A stretch of DNA of 64,000 bases from the NCBI RefSeq assembly GCF_030269925.1, contig NC_085114.1, positions 13,348,001 to 13,412,000 of the forward strand, given 5' to 3'. The stretch's first letter is position 1; each line of letters opens with the position of its first letter. Source of the DNA: Bombyx mori. Taxonomy: Eukaryota > Arthropoda > Insecta > Lepidoptera > Bombycidae. This document shows positions 1 through 10,290 of this stretch, piece after piece. The translations under genes and the position numbers were made by a program. A model generated the notes under the pieces. It worked only from the letters and a program-made list of their open reading frames with translations. It did no database searches and was not told where the DNA came from.

Positions 1-251
1 GTTGAAACGCGAGATGTTTCAGGAAATTGTTTCTGTATAATATATCGCGGTAGTCACTGGGAGGTGTGTCCGGGATACGCTTGAAATAATAATGCTATTA
101 ATAGCGCAAGCGGTGACGTTAAGAGTAATTTGTTGTCGCTTGAATTTCGACGCCGCTGCGAGCGAGCGATGTTAAGCTCTCTTGAAATTTACGAACGACA
201 ACTTTCAGATTAAGCTCGTACACAATATAATATGTACTACTAGTTGTCTTA

Positions 252-674
252 TCTATACTAATATTATAAAGAGGAAAGATTTGTTTGTATTGAATAGGCT
301 CCGAAACTACTGAACCGATTTAAAAAAAAATTTCACTGTTTGGAAGCTACACTATTCCCGAGTGACAAAGGCTATAATCTTTTTTGAAAAAATTAGGGAT
401 CCTGACGAAAACTCCAATAATTGAACCCAAGGTATAAAAAAACTAACTAAAATATTCTTTACATCGCGTGCCCTGCGAAAACTATTGATGATAGAATAAA
501 ATAATGTACTACGACTGTAGAACACATTATTATTTACAAGAAGCCTCGCGACAGCATATGTCTAACTATTATAGTTATGCCGCAATAAGTGTTCTTTTAT
601 TTAAAAAAAAAACAACGTCAAATATCGTTGAAATTTTTGTTAAAGTCCCGAGCGGAGCCGGAGTGGGCCGCTAG
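252..674 (+). mobile_element. Non-autonomous Helitron, family A
   Basis: It begins TCTATACTAATATT and ends GGGCCGCTAG, lying between a flanking A (251) and T (675). That is the rolling-circle signature: 5' TC, 3' CTRR, insertion into AT, no target duplication. A GC-rich segment just before CTAG can form the short terminal hairpin. No Rep or helicase ORF is present. Further copies are at 14741-15164 (minus) and 32468-32727. Confidence 0.85.
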
Positions 675-977
675 TGAGAAATTATTTATATTTGATTAGC
701 TACTAATGTGGAATGAAATACTTGTTTTTCAGAAAAAACCAACATTGCTTTTATTGTTCACGAAAAATAAAAGTAGAAATTTAAATGTTTGTTAAACAAG
801 TAGGTACTTAAAAGTTAAATTGAAATGTACACTAATTTGATGCAAGAGGCATTATTGGTAATTTCTAGATAGCCGGTATCAAATATAGACTTGTGTTTGT
901 GTTGTTCTATTGATGTAATTAGGCAAATTATGCTATAAATACAATGTAATATAATTTCAATCTCATGTCTCATAGTG
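675..977. other. AT-rich spacer
   Basis: I see no gene, repeat family or regulatory element here. Confidence 0.5.
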
Positions 978-1232
978 TTTTTTTTTTATTTTATTGCTTA
1001 GGTGGATGGACGAGCTCACAGCCCACCTGGTGTTAAGTGGTTACTGGAGCCCATAGATATCTACAACGTAAATGCGCCACCCACCTCGAGATATAAGTTC
1101 TAAGGCTACCCCACCCTTCGAACCGAAACGCATTACTGCTTCACAGCGGAAATAGGCGGGGTGGTGGTACCTACCCGTGCGGACTCACAAGAGGTCCTAC
1201 CATCAGTGATTACGCAAATTATAATTTTGCGG
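978..1232 (-). mobile_element. Bm1 SINE, 5'-truncated
   Basis: Reading the minus strand, the element has its poly-A/AATAA tail at 978-1000 and the conserved Bm1 body, but stops at the ATTATAATTTTGC block without the tRNA-like head. Loss of the 5' end is usual for retrotransposed copies. The short ORF overlapping its edge is not a gene. Confidence 0.9.
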
Positions 1233-2309
1233 AATTACGGCATTCAGTCTGTGATGACCATTGGCTACGTTAACTGCTGAACAAAAGCTTGAGTCGACCG
1301 AGATGTCGATGAGCTCGTTCGAAAGTATAGATAACACGTACCTCTTGAGGTTCTTAGGCGATATGTTGTTAATGTTTACGTTGTACAAGGGTTTTAGAAT
1401 ATAAGAAACGTAATTAATTCTCATTGTAGAGTATGTAGAGACTATGTAGAATGCTCTAAGAAGTCTAAGAAAGGGAGGTATAGGAAGAGGGAAATCTAAG
1501 AAAATACTATACTTAAAAATATATATAATGATATGGAAATATTCCAGAATGAATGAACAATAAAATACTTAATAGCGTTTTCTGTAATATACTAAGAAAA
1601 AAAAATTTAAAGCCTTTAATCTGATTTTTAAATTAATATTTTAAGTATTATTAAATTATGCAAAACTTAACAACTTAATCTCTTTACTGAATGACAGACA
1701 GGTGACTCCGTCTAAAAATCTTTTTTTAACTAAGGGTTTTAAAGGTTTTAAATACTAAGGTTTATCTTTACATATATTATAAAAGAAAAGAAATGTTTTG
1801 GAACCTCGGGTTCTGGGACGAGACTCTGATTATCATTGGTCATTGCACAGAGAGTTCTCTGAAGAGTTATTCGTTATCATCCTATTTTCTACTTTTTGTC
1901 CACTTTTAGTAAAGTAACAGTTTATCTTCTCGACCTGGGATCTCTGCCCTCTATTGAAATTGTATGAATCGACTATCCACGGTGTCCTAAAATAGCTGTG
2001 ACGTGTCCTAATGAGGCTTAGAGTATTCTCTTTTAGAGTTTTAATTGTAATTATTATAACATTCCAGTTAACTGACCACCGTGTCTCATTAACTTTACCC
2101 GAGTAAGAGGCTCAACATTGGTTACCCCGACGTGATTAAAATGAAGACGAACATTATGTACTAAGCATTTCGCGTAGCAAGCTTGGGTTGTTAGAATGGG
2201 AATCTGGAGCGGAGCTTTCAATCGCAGATAAAGGATTCCTCAAATAATAATTTAAGTTTTTCACGGGAAGTTCATACGCATATGACTTCCCTTCTCTTTA
2301 TATTAATAC
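1233..2309. other. Unassigned intergenic or intronic DNA
   Basis: AT-rich sequence with no convincing ORF, splice-site pair or recognised repeat. Confidence 0.5.
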
Positions 2310-2588
2310 TGTTACTGGGGTTCGGGATAAATAAAACTTTCACCGAAGTACAAATTAAAACTCTATTTAACTCTTAAAACGCTTTAGAATTCGCAATTCA
2401 CTTCTTTAGCTTCGCTTCAGGCGATCCGTTCGCTCGCATTCCCGGTAGGACCAGTCATTTCGATATGTGTTTCCACCATTTGATAATAGATGGCGTTACA
2501 CTTCTCGAGCGTTCTCGATATTACTAGCTCTTTTGATAATCGTTTATGCTATTTGGTGACAGATGGCGTTACTCTTATCGACGTAACA
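2310..2588 (-). mobile_element. Solo LTR (TGTTAC...GTAACA family), internally deleted
   Basis: The ends are TGTTACTGGGG and ACGTAACA, matching the terminal inverted repeat of the other three LTRs in this window. On the minus strand it matches 20322-20685 but is 279 bp instead of about 364 bp, having lost the segment with the TATA box. No internal gag-pol sequence lies beside it, so it is a solo remnant. Confidence 0.75.
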
Positions 2589-2953
2589 ATAATACATTCG
2601 AACTTACCCAGATGTGGAAATACCTTAACAAGGCCAAACTTTACACGATTTACTCCTTAATTGGGTACAGCCTAACTTTGTGATTTATGTCAATACAAAT
2701 TTATCAAAGTTACATTATTGTGCTAAACTTGTGTTCGCATGGCTTTGGATTGTAGCAGAAATTCTACCGTTAATAGCTAGGTTTGACTTCATTAGAAAAA
2801 TGTGAAACCTTGTAGTGTTTGTTTTGGCGTTTTTTGTTGAATAAACTATTAGATTATTAATGCGACGAAAAAATTGTTTGATAGACTGTAAATTTAGATG
2901 TTTTTGTTCATTTTATGAGTAATGGATCGTATGCCAGGATTGAAGACTTTGGC

Positions 2954-3145
2954 CTGAGAACCAAAGTTACTGACGCATGGCAATAGCCGGTTATATCTAT
3001 CGAAGAACTGATAACCGTTGGGGTAGAAGAGTGGAGACCGCGGACCGGAACACATAGTGTAGGAGGACGTCTAGTAACAAGGTGGAGTGACGATATGCGC
3101 AGATTAGCGGGCAGTGGGTGGAGACGAGACACTCAGGCTCGTAAG
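2954..3145 (+). pseudogene. Decayed LINE C-terminal fragment
   Basis: One frame reads through WRPRTG, a GGRL segment, TRWSDD and GSGWRRDTQAR. This is the familiar C-terminal region of insect non-LTR reverse transcriptases (WRPRTG, GRP..RW.DD, GS.W...A.DR). An in-frame TAG lies upstream and the first half is degenerate, so it is a dead 5'- and 3'-truncated copy. The clade is probably RTE- or CR1-like, judged from motif spacing only. Confidence 0.6.
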
Positions 3146-3189
3146 TCACGCAGTGTGACCGTTAATTGTTATAGCTTATCAAACTTATG

Positions 3190-3420
3190 GGGAGTCCGCA
3201 CGGGTAGGCACTACAACCCTGCCTATTTCTGTCGTGAACCAGTAATACGTTTCGGCTTGAAGGGTGGGGCAGCTGTTGTAACTATACTGAGACCTTACAA
3301 CTTATATAACACAGTTGGGTGGCGCATTTACGTTGCAGAAGTCTATGGGCTCCAGTAACCATTTAACACCAGGTGGGCTGTGAGCTCGTCCACCCATCTA
3401 AACAATAATAAAAAACAAAA
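3190..3420 (+). mobile_element. Bm1 SINE, 5'-truncated
   Basis: Bm1 body from GGAGTCCGCACGGGTAGG to the tail CATCTAAACAATAATAAAAAA. It is more diverged than most copies here. It lies just downstream of the LINE fragment. Confidence 0.85.
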
Positions 3421-3993
3421 TAATGTCAAGAAGAATGACCTTCGTATTTATTTCTTCTCGTTGTTGTGCAAGGTCCTAAAGTACCCAAATGGGGCCGAGA
3501 GCTTCAACAGTATTTGGTGGGATAAAAACAAACTTGTTTTTCTCACATGCTCCATCATCGTCGCAGACCTTAGCAAACACAAGTGCTATAAAGTAAATAG
3601 AGTTCAGCTTCTGTCAGTTTTCAAAAAAAAACCTTATAAAACCTGTTTTTGTCTCTGCAACCAAAATCTTTATGTAAAGAGTTGTTATTCTCGCTGACTC
3701 GATGTTATATAAGTTCTCGAAGATTGACCTCTGCTTAAAGTTTTAGGTTAACGGGATCGGAACAAAATACGTTGGGAACTATTCTTCCACGTCGCTGCAC
3801 AAACAAGTCCGTTGTGTCGCAGCGACCCCGACCGACGATACACGGATGCATACGGACGGCCAACGAGCGAACATTATTTAAATTTTATTTATCTTCCGAT
3901 TCTCTTACAGAAAAGAAAAACTTGAACAAAAGACCAGACTTCAGGATACTGTTTAGTCTTGCTCGTGAAAGATATGTCGTATATAGGTGTGCT
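3421..3993. other. Unassigned spacer
   Basis: Only short ORFs without recognisable motifs are present. Confidence 0.4.
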
Positions 3994-4261
3994 TTCATCA
4001 TCATCGTTGACCTTACAGCCCAGGGTGGGCCTTAGCTTGGTCCAGTATGTCTATCCAGACTGCTCTGTTCAGGTCTTTCTCCTTCCAGTTCCTGACACCG
4101 ATAGCTTTGAGGTCGTGCTCTAAACCATTTAACCTTCGAAGTTTGGGCCCGCCACGGCTTCTGCGGTCCTCTGGCTTGCCATATAGTAGTTGTCTTGGCG
4201 TTATGGTCACCTCCATTAAAACTACATGTCCTGCCCATCGTAGGCGTCCAATTTTTAGTTT
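3994..4261 (-). pseudogene. RTE-type LINE C-terminus with (GAT)n tail
   Basis: The minus-strand frame has no internal stop over about 82 codons and contains RLRWAGHVV, YGKPEDRRSRGGPK and a terminal QAKAHPGL, then TAA at 4013-4015. The RLRWAGHV and G(R)RSRGRPK blocks typify the C-terminus of RTE-like insect LINEs. The stop is followed by only a few bases and then a GATGATGATGAT microsatellite, matching the very short, microsatellite-tailed 3'UTR of that group. The 5' part of the element is missing. Confidence 0.75.
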
Positions 4262-4776
4262 TTAGGTGTGTTTTGGTGTCACATAAACTGGGACGAATAA
4301 CACGTCTTTAGATTTCACATTTGGCCCGAGATTTTAGAATTCCGAAGTTGAAAAAATGGGACAAAATAGTTACCAAAATCTAAACATTAAATCTGTCCTT
4401 GGGAATATCTGTTAAGTTGTTAACTTATCTTTTACTTTTTATGGGCTGAGCAGACAATGGCTTGATATTTCAAACTTTGAAATCTTTTGTCACTCCCGGA
4501 TCTTCTATCTTTCACAATCCAATACCTGCATGAATCTTGCAACATCATTTAAAAGCCTATAGGTATCCTGGACACTCCATATCACTTTCCATTTGGTCTT
4601 GTGAGGCGGTTAAATGGATAAAGTTTGTCTTGCACAGTAAATGCTCACGGTTCTATTTGTCCGTGTGTATCAACGTGTAAAATGTTATGCAACGTTCGTG
4701 TTTTACTCGTATCTTTGTCATTTTACATCGTTCGATCGAAGTTTTCATGTGTGAAGTTTATTTGAAAAACCATATC
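4262..4776. other. Unassigned spacer
   Basis: No gene or repeat recognised. Confidence 0.4.
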
Positions 4777-5075
4777 TTTTTTTTTTTATTAACGCTGGGG
4801 AATCCATTTACGGATACCCAGTTGAGGGGGGAAGAGACTGGGTTATGTCGGACTCCGGCGCTTCCAGAGAAGAACAGGGAGAAGAAGAAGACAGGGGTCC
4901 TCCTCCTCTCCCAATTCCTGCCGGGCGACTACGCCTTGAGAAAGGCGTGCGAGGTACTGCACGGCCTCAGCCACGCAAGAGCTACCCCGCAAAACCGACT
5001 ACCGACTAAACCCTATCGAGCCCCACCACTCCGACTTCACGAAACCCACGGTACCGCACAGTGCGCGCCGAAATA
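4777..5075 (-). mobile_element. R1-like LINE 3' end
   Basis: A poly-T (poly-A on the minus strand) is followed by AACGCTGGGGAATCC and then by a stretch around GACTCCGGCG matching the 3'UTR of the R1-like element at 24939-25386. The body is strongly GC-rich against AT-rich flanks. The match is clear for about 90 bp from the tail and then diverges, so the inner boundary is approximate. A long plus-strand ORF crossing it (4687-5253) is antisense to the element. Confidence 0.65.
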
Positions 5076-5369
5076 TCTAAAATTTTCATATTTCATTAGG
5101 TACGTTATATTAAATTTATTTCGTATAATGAATGTGTTTGTCGGGACAACGAATTCATATATTTGTGGTTCGTATTCTCTAGTGTTTCTTATCTGGCAAA
5201 TTAGTTATTTTAGTTACAGAGCAGACATAATATTGTTCAAATTTCTTTTGTAGATAACCACCATTGCCTCAATCTAGTCTCAAAGGGAGCGACGTTCTGA
5301 TATGTGTGTATGGCAAGCACTCATCATTTCTTGAAGGGACGATTCTATAGCTATTCGTGATTTGGAGGA

Positions 5370-5540
5370 ATCTTCAAAGGACAGATCTTCCATCGAGCGG
5401 GTTAAATTTTTCGGTAGACCCATGGGCCGAATGTTTTTATTCGCAATTTGTGTACCTTGAAAATGTCGTTAGTGTGATTTAGGCTTCTGTCAAATGTCTT
5501 TTCTTATATGATGATCATGGCCACAATGATATGGCATGTT
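5370..5540 (+). mobile_element. LINE 3'UTR-like fragment
   Basis: It contains GATCTTCCATCGAGCGGG, TCGGTAGACC and CTTGAAAATGTCGT in the same order as the LINE 3' ends at 28095-28232 (minus), 31640-31830 and the fold-back at 47016-47327. It is diverged, with uncertain ends. Confidence 0.5.
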
Positions 5541-5551
5541 GCAGACAGATT

Positions 5552-5798
5552 TTTACTGGTGGTAGGACCTCTTGTGAGTCCGCGCGGGTAGGTACCACCG
5601 CCCTGCCTATTTCTGCCGTGAAGCAGTAATGCGTTTCGGTTTGAAGGGTGGGGCAGCCGTTGTAACTATACCTGAGACCTTAGAACTTATATCTCAAGGT
5701 GGGTGGCGCATTTACGCTGTGGATGTCTATGGACCCCAGTAACCACTTAACACCAGGTGGGCTGTGAGCTCGTCCACACGTCTAAGCAATAAAAAAAA
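5552..5798 (+). mobile_element. Bm1 SINE, 5'-truncated
   Basis: A well-preserved Bm1 body from TTTACTGGTGGTAGGACC to the AAGCAATAAAAAAAA tail, without the tRNA-like head. Confidence 0.92.
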
Positions 5799-6265
5799 GG
5801 TCACTAGTATACCATATACTACATACCATTTACCATTCCCACATATAATATACCATATGATTTACGCGGGCTAGGCAGACCATCTTCTTGAGTATTTCAG
5901 CTGGAAAACACTCACGAATTTCGATTCGAAGGACGGGCTAGCCGTATTTACAAAGGTGGATTTTAACGTCCACCACATTTAAAGTAACCGAGAGCGTCAC
6001 ATACAAATTTATTCCTAAAACAGTTAAAACAATCGCTCGCAATGATGTACTTCACCAAATTTTGTACTAATGTGGTTCTCCAAACGTTATTTTAAACATG
6101 ACCACCAATCTACGTAGTTCATGCGTGTCGTATACGTATGCTTACGTGTCTTTAATGCTTCGTACGTGCCTGGAAATACACGGTCGAGTTATATTGTTGT
6201 TTGTTTTGCAATGTTACATTTACATACGGAACATTATTCTTATAATTCCATTGTTTTTTTTATAT
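5799..6265. other. Unassigned spacer
   Basis: AT-rich, with TACCATATAC-type near-repeats at 5815-5870. No gene seen. Confidence 0.4.
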
Positions 6266-6630
6266 TTTTGAAGTGAAAACTTCTTTAGAATCGTTGTGAT
6301 TTCAAACCGGATGCAACGGAAAAAACGACAGGTAAGAGACACAAATACAAAAATGTGTAGGATGAAGCCAGCAAGGAATGAAACAGAAATATACATACTA
6401 TTTAATACAGCGCCATCTGTGAGATTTTTTAATACTAACGTGTGTATGAAAGCTCTTGTAGTGAATTTTAATTTAGTATTATACGTGAAATTAAAATATC
6501 AATTCACAGAGGGCGCTACCTTACAATTATTTACTAATGACAAAATTTTACATATACTTAAGACGTTTAGGATAATTGTATTTTAATTTTGGAAGGTTTC
6601 ACTTCTACCACGTGTGAATTGCACACATGT
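6266..6630 (+). mobile_element. Helentron/HINE-like element, copy 1
   Basis: The left end carries GAAGTGAAAACTTC and the right carries its inverse, GAAGGTTTCACTTC, followed at once by the hairpin CGTGTGAATTGCACACATG and a T run. Three other elements (33932-34435, 37094-37400, 51785-52039) share this plan. Subterminal inverted repeats plus a 3' hairpin beside Ts recall helentron-derived HINEs, which is an inference. The 96-codon ORF inside is probably fortuitous. Confidence 0.6.
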
Positions 6631-6853
6631 ATTTTTTTTTTTTTATTACATAGATGGGTGGACGAGCTCACGGCCCACCGGGTGTTAAGTGGGAAATGCG
6701 CCACCCACCTTGATATATGAGTTCTAAGGTCTCAGTATAGTTAGAACGGCTGTCCCACCCTTCAGACCGAAACGCATTACTGCAGAAATAGGCAGGGTGG
6801 TGGTACCTACACCTGCGGACTCACAAGAGGTCCTAACACCAGCAATTACGCAA
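6631..6853 (-). mobile_element. Bm1 SINE with internal deletion
   Basis: A minus-strand Bm1 whose tail abuts the preceding element. About 35 bp between GGTGTTAAGTGG and AATGCGCCACC is missing, and the 5' head is absent. Confidence 0.85.
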
Positions 6854-7479
6854 TCTCAAGTATATTTATAGTATATGAATAAAAACTTATACCACAATAT
6901 TTTTACGGTTTAATATTGTAATTTCCGAGGGCTACGTGTGTTTTACATCTGGCCTGTATTTGTGGCATTTGTCGGCGAGTGTGACAACATAGTGTATTAT
7001 GAAATCATACGGGATATTGAGGAGTGTTAGTTTTTTTTTCGTATTATGGATTAGTGAAACTTATCCTATTGCCGCTTCGACTGTCTCTGGATACACAAAA
7101 AAGAAATTCTAGTAGAGATTACTTATAAAACAAGTACTTTTTCTAATAATTTCTAATACCACAAATTAGAAAAACAATAATCTGGCCGCTCTTATATGTT
7201 TTTTATATAAGGGACACCATACGCACGCATGTTTTTTATGTATTGTTATAATCCGATTTAACAGCCTTTCTCATGAGTTTTAATTTAAAATATTATTCAC
7301 TTTCTGGAACAGGGAAACTGCTTGAAATTAAATCAGAATTAATATTGTGGAGGGCCTCTAATTAATAAGCAATTTCGGTAAGGGAAAATATACGGTGAAA
7401 CCTTCGGATTTGTTACCATAGCTAAGTGTATGTAGATTGCTATCAGAGATTAATGAATTAGATGCTTAATTGAATTAAG
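6854..7479. other. Unassigned spacer
   Basis: AT-rich, with no gene or repeat recognised. Confidence 0.4.
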
Positions 7480-7920
7480 TTTTTTTTTTTATTGCTTAGA
7501 TGGGTGGACGAGCTCACAGCCCACCTGGTGTTAAGTGGTTACTGGAGCCCATAGACATCTGCAATGTAAATGCGCCACCCACCTTGAGATATAAGTTCTA
7601 AGGTCTCAAGTATAGTTACAACGGCTGCCCCACCCTTTAGACCGAAACGCATTACTGTTTCACGGCAGAAATAGGCAGGGCGGTGATACCTACCCGCGCG
7701 GCCTCAGAAGAGGTCCTACCACCAGTAATTACGCAAATTATAATTTTGCGGGTTTGAATTTTATTACACGATGTTATTCCTTCATCGTGAAGGTCAATCG
7801 TGAACGTTTGTTGAGTAGGTATTTCATTAGAAAAATTGGTACCCTCCCGGGATTCGAACACCGGTGCATCGCTTAACACGAATGCACCGGACGTCTTATC
7901 CTTTAGGTGACGACGACTTC
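7480..7920 (-). mobile_element. Bm1 SINE, near full length
   Basis: About 440 bp on the minus strand. It includes the tRNA-like head, with the B-box complement GGGATTCGAACAC at 7849-7861 and the A-box region near 7910 (CCTTTAGGTGAC). The body, central ATTATAATTTTGC block and poly-A tail are all present. Such a copy could in principle be read by polymerase III from its internal promoter, though the A box has a substitution. Confidence 0.93.
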
Positions 7921-8121
7921 ACGTGACGATGTTTTTTTTTTTATTTCTTAGATCACACGCGTTTTAAATAAAGTTTACATGGCTTACCGATAACAATGAA
8001 GTAGCGGTAGGTACCTCTAGCTTGAGCGGCAGATTTTAGGGACGGCAATTTTGAGGGTTAATTTGGTAAACAAATATATAATAATCCCAAGCCCGTTCTA
8101 CAGGAAAGCGCAGTGATCATG

Positions 8122-8752
8122 ATTCAAATTCAAATTCAAAATCATTTATTTCAACTTAGATGTCAGTATGACACATTTGTTGAATGTCAAAATATAAATA
8201 ACAATGTTAACTCTACCACCGGTTCCAAAAAAAGCCACAGTCCTGAGAAGAACCGGCGAAACAAACTCAGCGGGCTTCTTTTTTTTGTTTTTTTCTCAAA
8301 TATTTTCTTTTTTTTTAAATAAATAAAAATATTTACAATAAAGGAAAAAACAAGTCAAAAAATACAACTAAAAAAAAAAAAGTGAAAAGGCCAGGAGCGA
8401 ACGCCTCATTCCCACGTAGTGCCATCTAGTAAATAATCCTTAACTTTATAAAATGCCTTGTTCCACAAACGTTCCTTGACAGTTTTCTTAAATCTATGAA
8501 CAGGTAGTAATTGAACGTTTAGCGGGATCTTGTTGAAAAGTTGTACACCAAGCCCCCTAAAAGAGTTGCTTATTTTCTTAATTCGAGCCGCCGGCAACGC
8601 AAGCCTATGTTTGTTCCTAGTGTTCAAATCGCAGACTCTCGGGAATTCCTCAATGTTTTTACGCACGTACAAAAAAATTTTAAAAATGTATTGGGACGCT
8701 AAAGTTAGTATTTTGATTTCCTTAAACTTGTCCCTCAAGGATATATAGCCTT
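8122..8752 (-). mobile_element. Jockey/CR1-type LINE 3' end with C-terminal RT ORF
   Basis: A 5'-truncated minus-strand non-LTR element. The ORF (8406-8752) shows the usual C-terminal order of Jockey/CR1-like reverse transcriptases: ILTLASQYIFKI, RNKHRLALPAARI, SFRGLGVQLFNKIP, FKKTVKERLWNKAFYKVKDYL, then stop. The 3'UTR holds the CTGAGAAGAACCGGCG motif, an A-rich stretch, and ends in a TTTGAATTTGAATT microsatellite tail at 8121-8139. The polymerase domain is missing, so the copy cannot move itself. Confidence 0.8.
8406..8752 (-). pseudogene. Reverse transcriptase C-terminus (LINE)
   Basis: About 115 codons remain open from the truncation point to TGA. The GLGVQLFNKIP and FKK...LWNKAFY blocks identify it as the tail of a Jockey/CR1-like polymerase. 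It has no catalytic YADD motif and no start codon of its own. A related end, with its stop changed to CGA, is at 26165-26509. Confidence 0.75.
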
Positions 8753-9026
8753 AGATATTTTCTAAGTTATTACATGATAGCAAAATTTATTGTTATTGTT
8801 ATTAATGTTCGTCATTTCGTTATGTTGCATTAATCATTTTCAAAGTAATAATTTTCTTTAATGTTACTGTAGGGTTTTTATTGAAACTGTTTCGGTGTGT
8901 ATGTGTTGGGTCTTGGGTAAAGTTAATAAGACAAGGTGGTCAGTTATGTAGCTAAAGTATATATTATATCGACGCTTGAAAGGCAAACGTGACTAAGCGA
9001 CAATGCGTGAACTTTACAATAGACTA

Positions 9027-9408
9027 CACTCTGTATTTTATACCGTATGTTCCATGGGGAGTGCTCTGAGGAATTGTTCGAGATGATACCAGCATCTCGT
9101 TTTTACCATCGCACCGCCCGCCACCGGAGTAGAGTTCATCGATACTACCTGAAGCCGCTGCGGTCATCCACAGTGCGTTTCCAGAGATCTTTTTTGCCAC
9201 GTACCATCCGGCTATGGAATGAGCTCCCCTCCACGGTGTTTCCCGAGCGCTATGACATGTCCTTCTTCAAACGAGGCTTGTGGAGAATATTAAGCGGTAG
9301 GCAGCGGCTTGGCTCTGCCCCTGGCATTGCTGAAGTCCATGGGCGACGGTAACCACTCACCATCAGGTGGGCCGTATGCCCGTCTGCCTACAAAGGCAAT
9401 AAAAAAAA
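9027..9408 (+). mobile_element. 5'-truncated Jockey/CR1-type LINE with TSD
   Basis: It lies inside the MITE at 8970-9589, bounded by the direct repeat AGACTA (9021-9026 and 9409-9414), and ends in GGCAATAAAAAAAA. The enclosed ORF is the C-terminal tail of a reverse transcriptase. Related copies are at 39224-39612, 58875-59255, 33224-33391, 21564-21679 and the pair at 55219-55531. Confidence 0.88.
9029..9352 (+). pseudogene. Reverse transcriptase C-terminus (LINE)
   Basis: Open from the truncation point through LYRMFHGECSEELFEM, PRTIRLWNELPSTVFPERY and a terminal VHGRR before TAA. The IRLWNELP signature is typical of Jockey/CR1-like LINE C-termini. Only about 107 codons of the polymerase survive, without the catalytic domain. 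The protein is nearly identical to those at 39280 and 58939 (both minus), so the family moved fairly recently. Confidence 0.8.
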
Positions 9409-9589
9409 AGACTAATTTAAAGTTGAAATACCTGAAAAAAAATCTATTTTAACGAATCTAGCTGTAGGATTGAAATGATTTTAATAGACCTAGAAATATA
9501 TATTTTTTGCGCATCGAATATGGTTATTGCCGATCATTTATGTACAAAGCTGTTATTGTCGCTTAGTCACGTTTGCCTTTCAAGCATCG

Positions 9590-10082
9590 ATATGTATTCG
9601 GATTATAATGATTACAACGCAACGTGCTTGTTAACGGTATTGATATTGGTAGGTAATATGGGTACATATATTATGTATGTAGTCCCTGCATCTTTCTGAA
9701 GTGATTATCTAGAATTGTATCAATAACAACCAGACACAGCTCAAAGTCAGCGCTGCAAAATTTCAGGCTGTAATATATTGCTCAACGGTCTGCCATTTCC
9801 ACCATAATTTTTGTATTTTTATTGAAATCGGAATACCTTTCATATACTAAATCATAATAAATTTATTTTATTTCTTTCTACATAAATAATGTTCGAATTC
9901 AAAACGCGACTCATATGTTGAGAGCGCATCGCAAAATTGATTAACAAGTGACCGATTTTCTTTCAAAAAAAGTTAATCAACAAATGGCTTTTTTGCAGCG
10001 GCGAAGATACTTCTCAAACGTTTTATTGTTTTCTTTTGAATGGTATATATCCCTATAGTTTAATTGAGTCAAGCTATCTATA
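9590..10082. other. Unassigned spacer
   Basis: AT-rich, with no gene seen. Confidence 0.4.
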
Positions 10083-10287
10083 TCTATACTAATATTATAA
10101 AGAGGAAAGATTTGTTTGTTTGTTTGTTTCGAATAGGCCCCGAAACTACTGGACCGATTTGAAAAATTCTTTTTCCATTAGAAGCCGACATTGTCCCTGA
10201 TGAAAATAGGCTACTTTTTTTTTTGCTTTTTTTTTTGTTTCATGTGGGTTTTAATGTTTCCGAAGCGAAGCGAGGGCGGGTCGCTAG
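10083..10287 (+). mobile_element. Non-autonomous Helitron, family B
   Basis: It starts TCTATACTAATATTATAAAG and ends GGGCGGGTCGCTAG, followed by T. The CGAAGCGAAGCGAGGGCGGG segment forms the GC-rich 3' end. The length is 205 bp. Other copies: 15473-15687, 16994-17364, 63492-63705. Confidence 0.88.
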
Positions 10288-10290
10288 TAT

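Larger units (their letters stand above)
8970..9589 (+). mobile_element. TIR MITE copy 1, split by a LINE
   Basis: The terminal inverted repeat CGACGCTTGAAAGGCAAACG continues to TGACTAAGCGACAA and recurs inverted at the right end (TTGTCGCTTAGTCACG to CATCG). Without the LINE at 9027-9408 it is about 232 bp, close to the intact 260-bp copy at 13516-13775. It has no coding capacity. All copies are flanked by ATAT-like sequence, but the exact duplication cannot be fixed by eye. Confidence 0.8.

Noticed and set aside
4687..5253. 188-codon plus-strand ORF, the longest in the window
   Set aside because: It runs antisense through the GC-rich tail of an R1-like LINE and shows no domain; its length follows from base composition.
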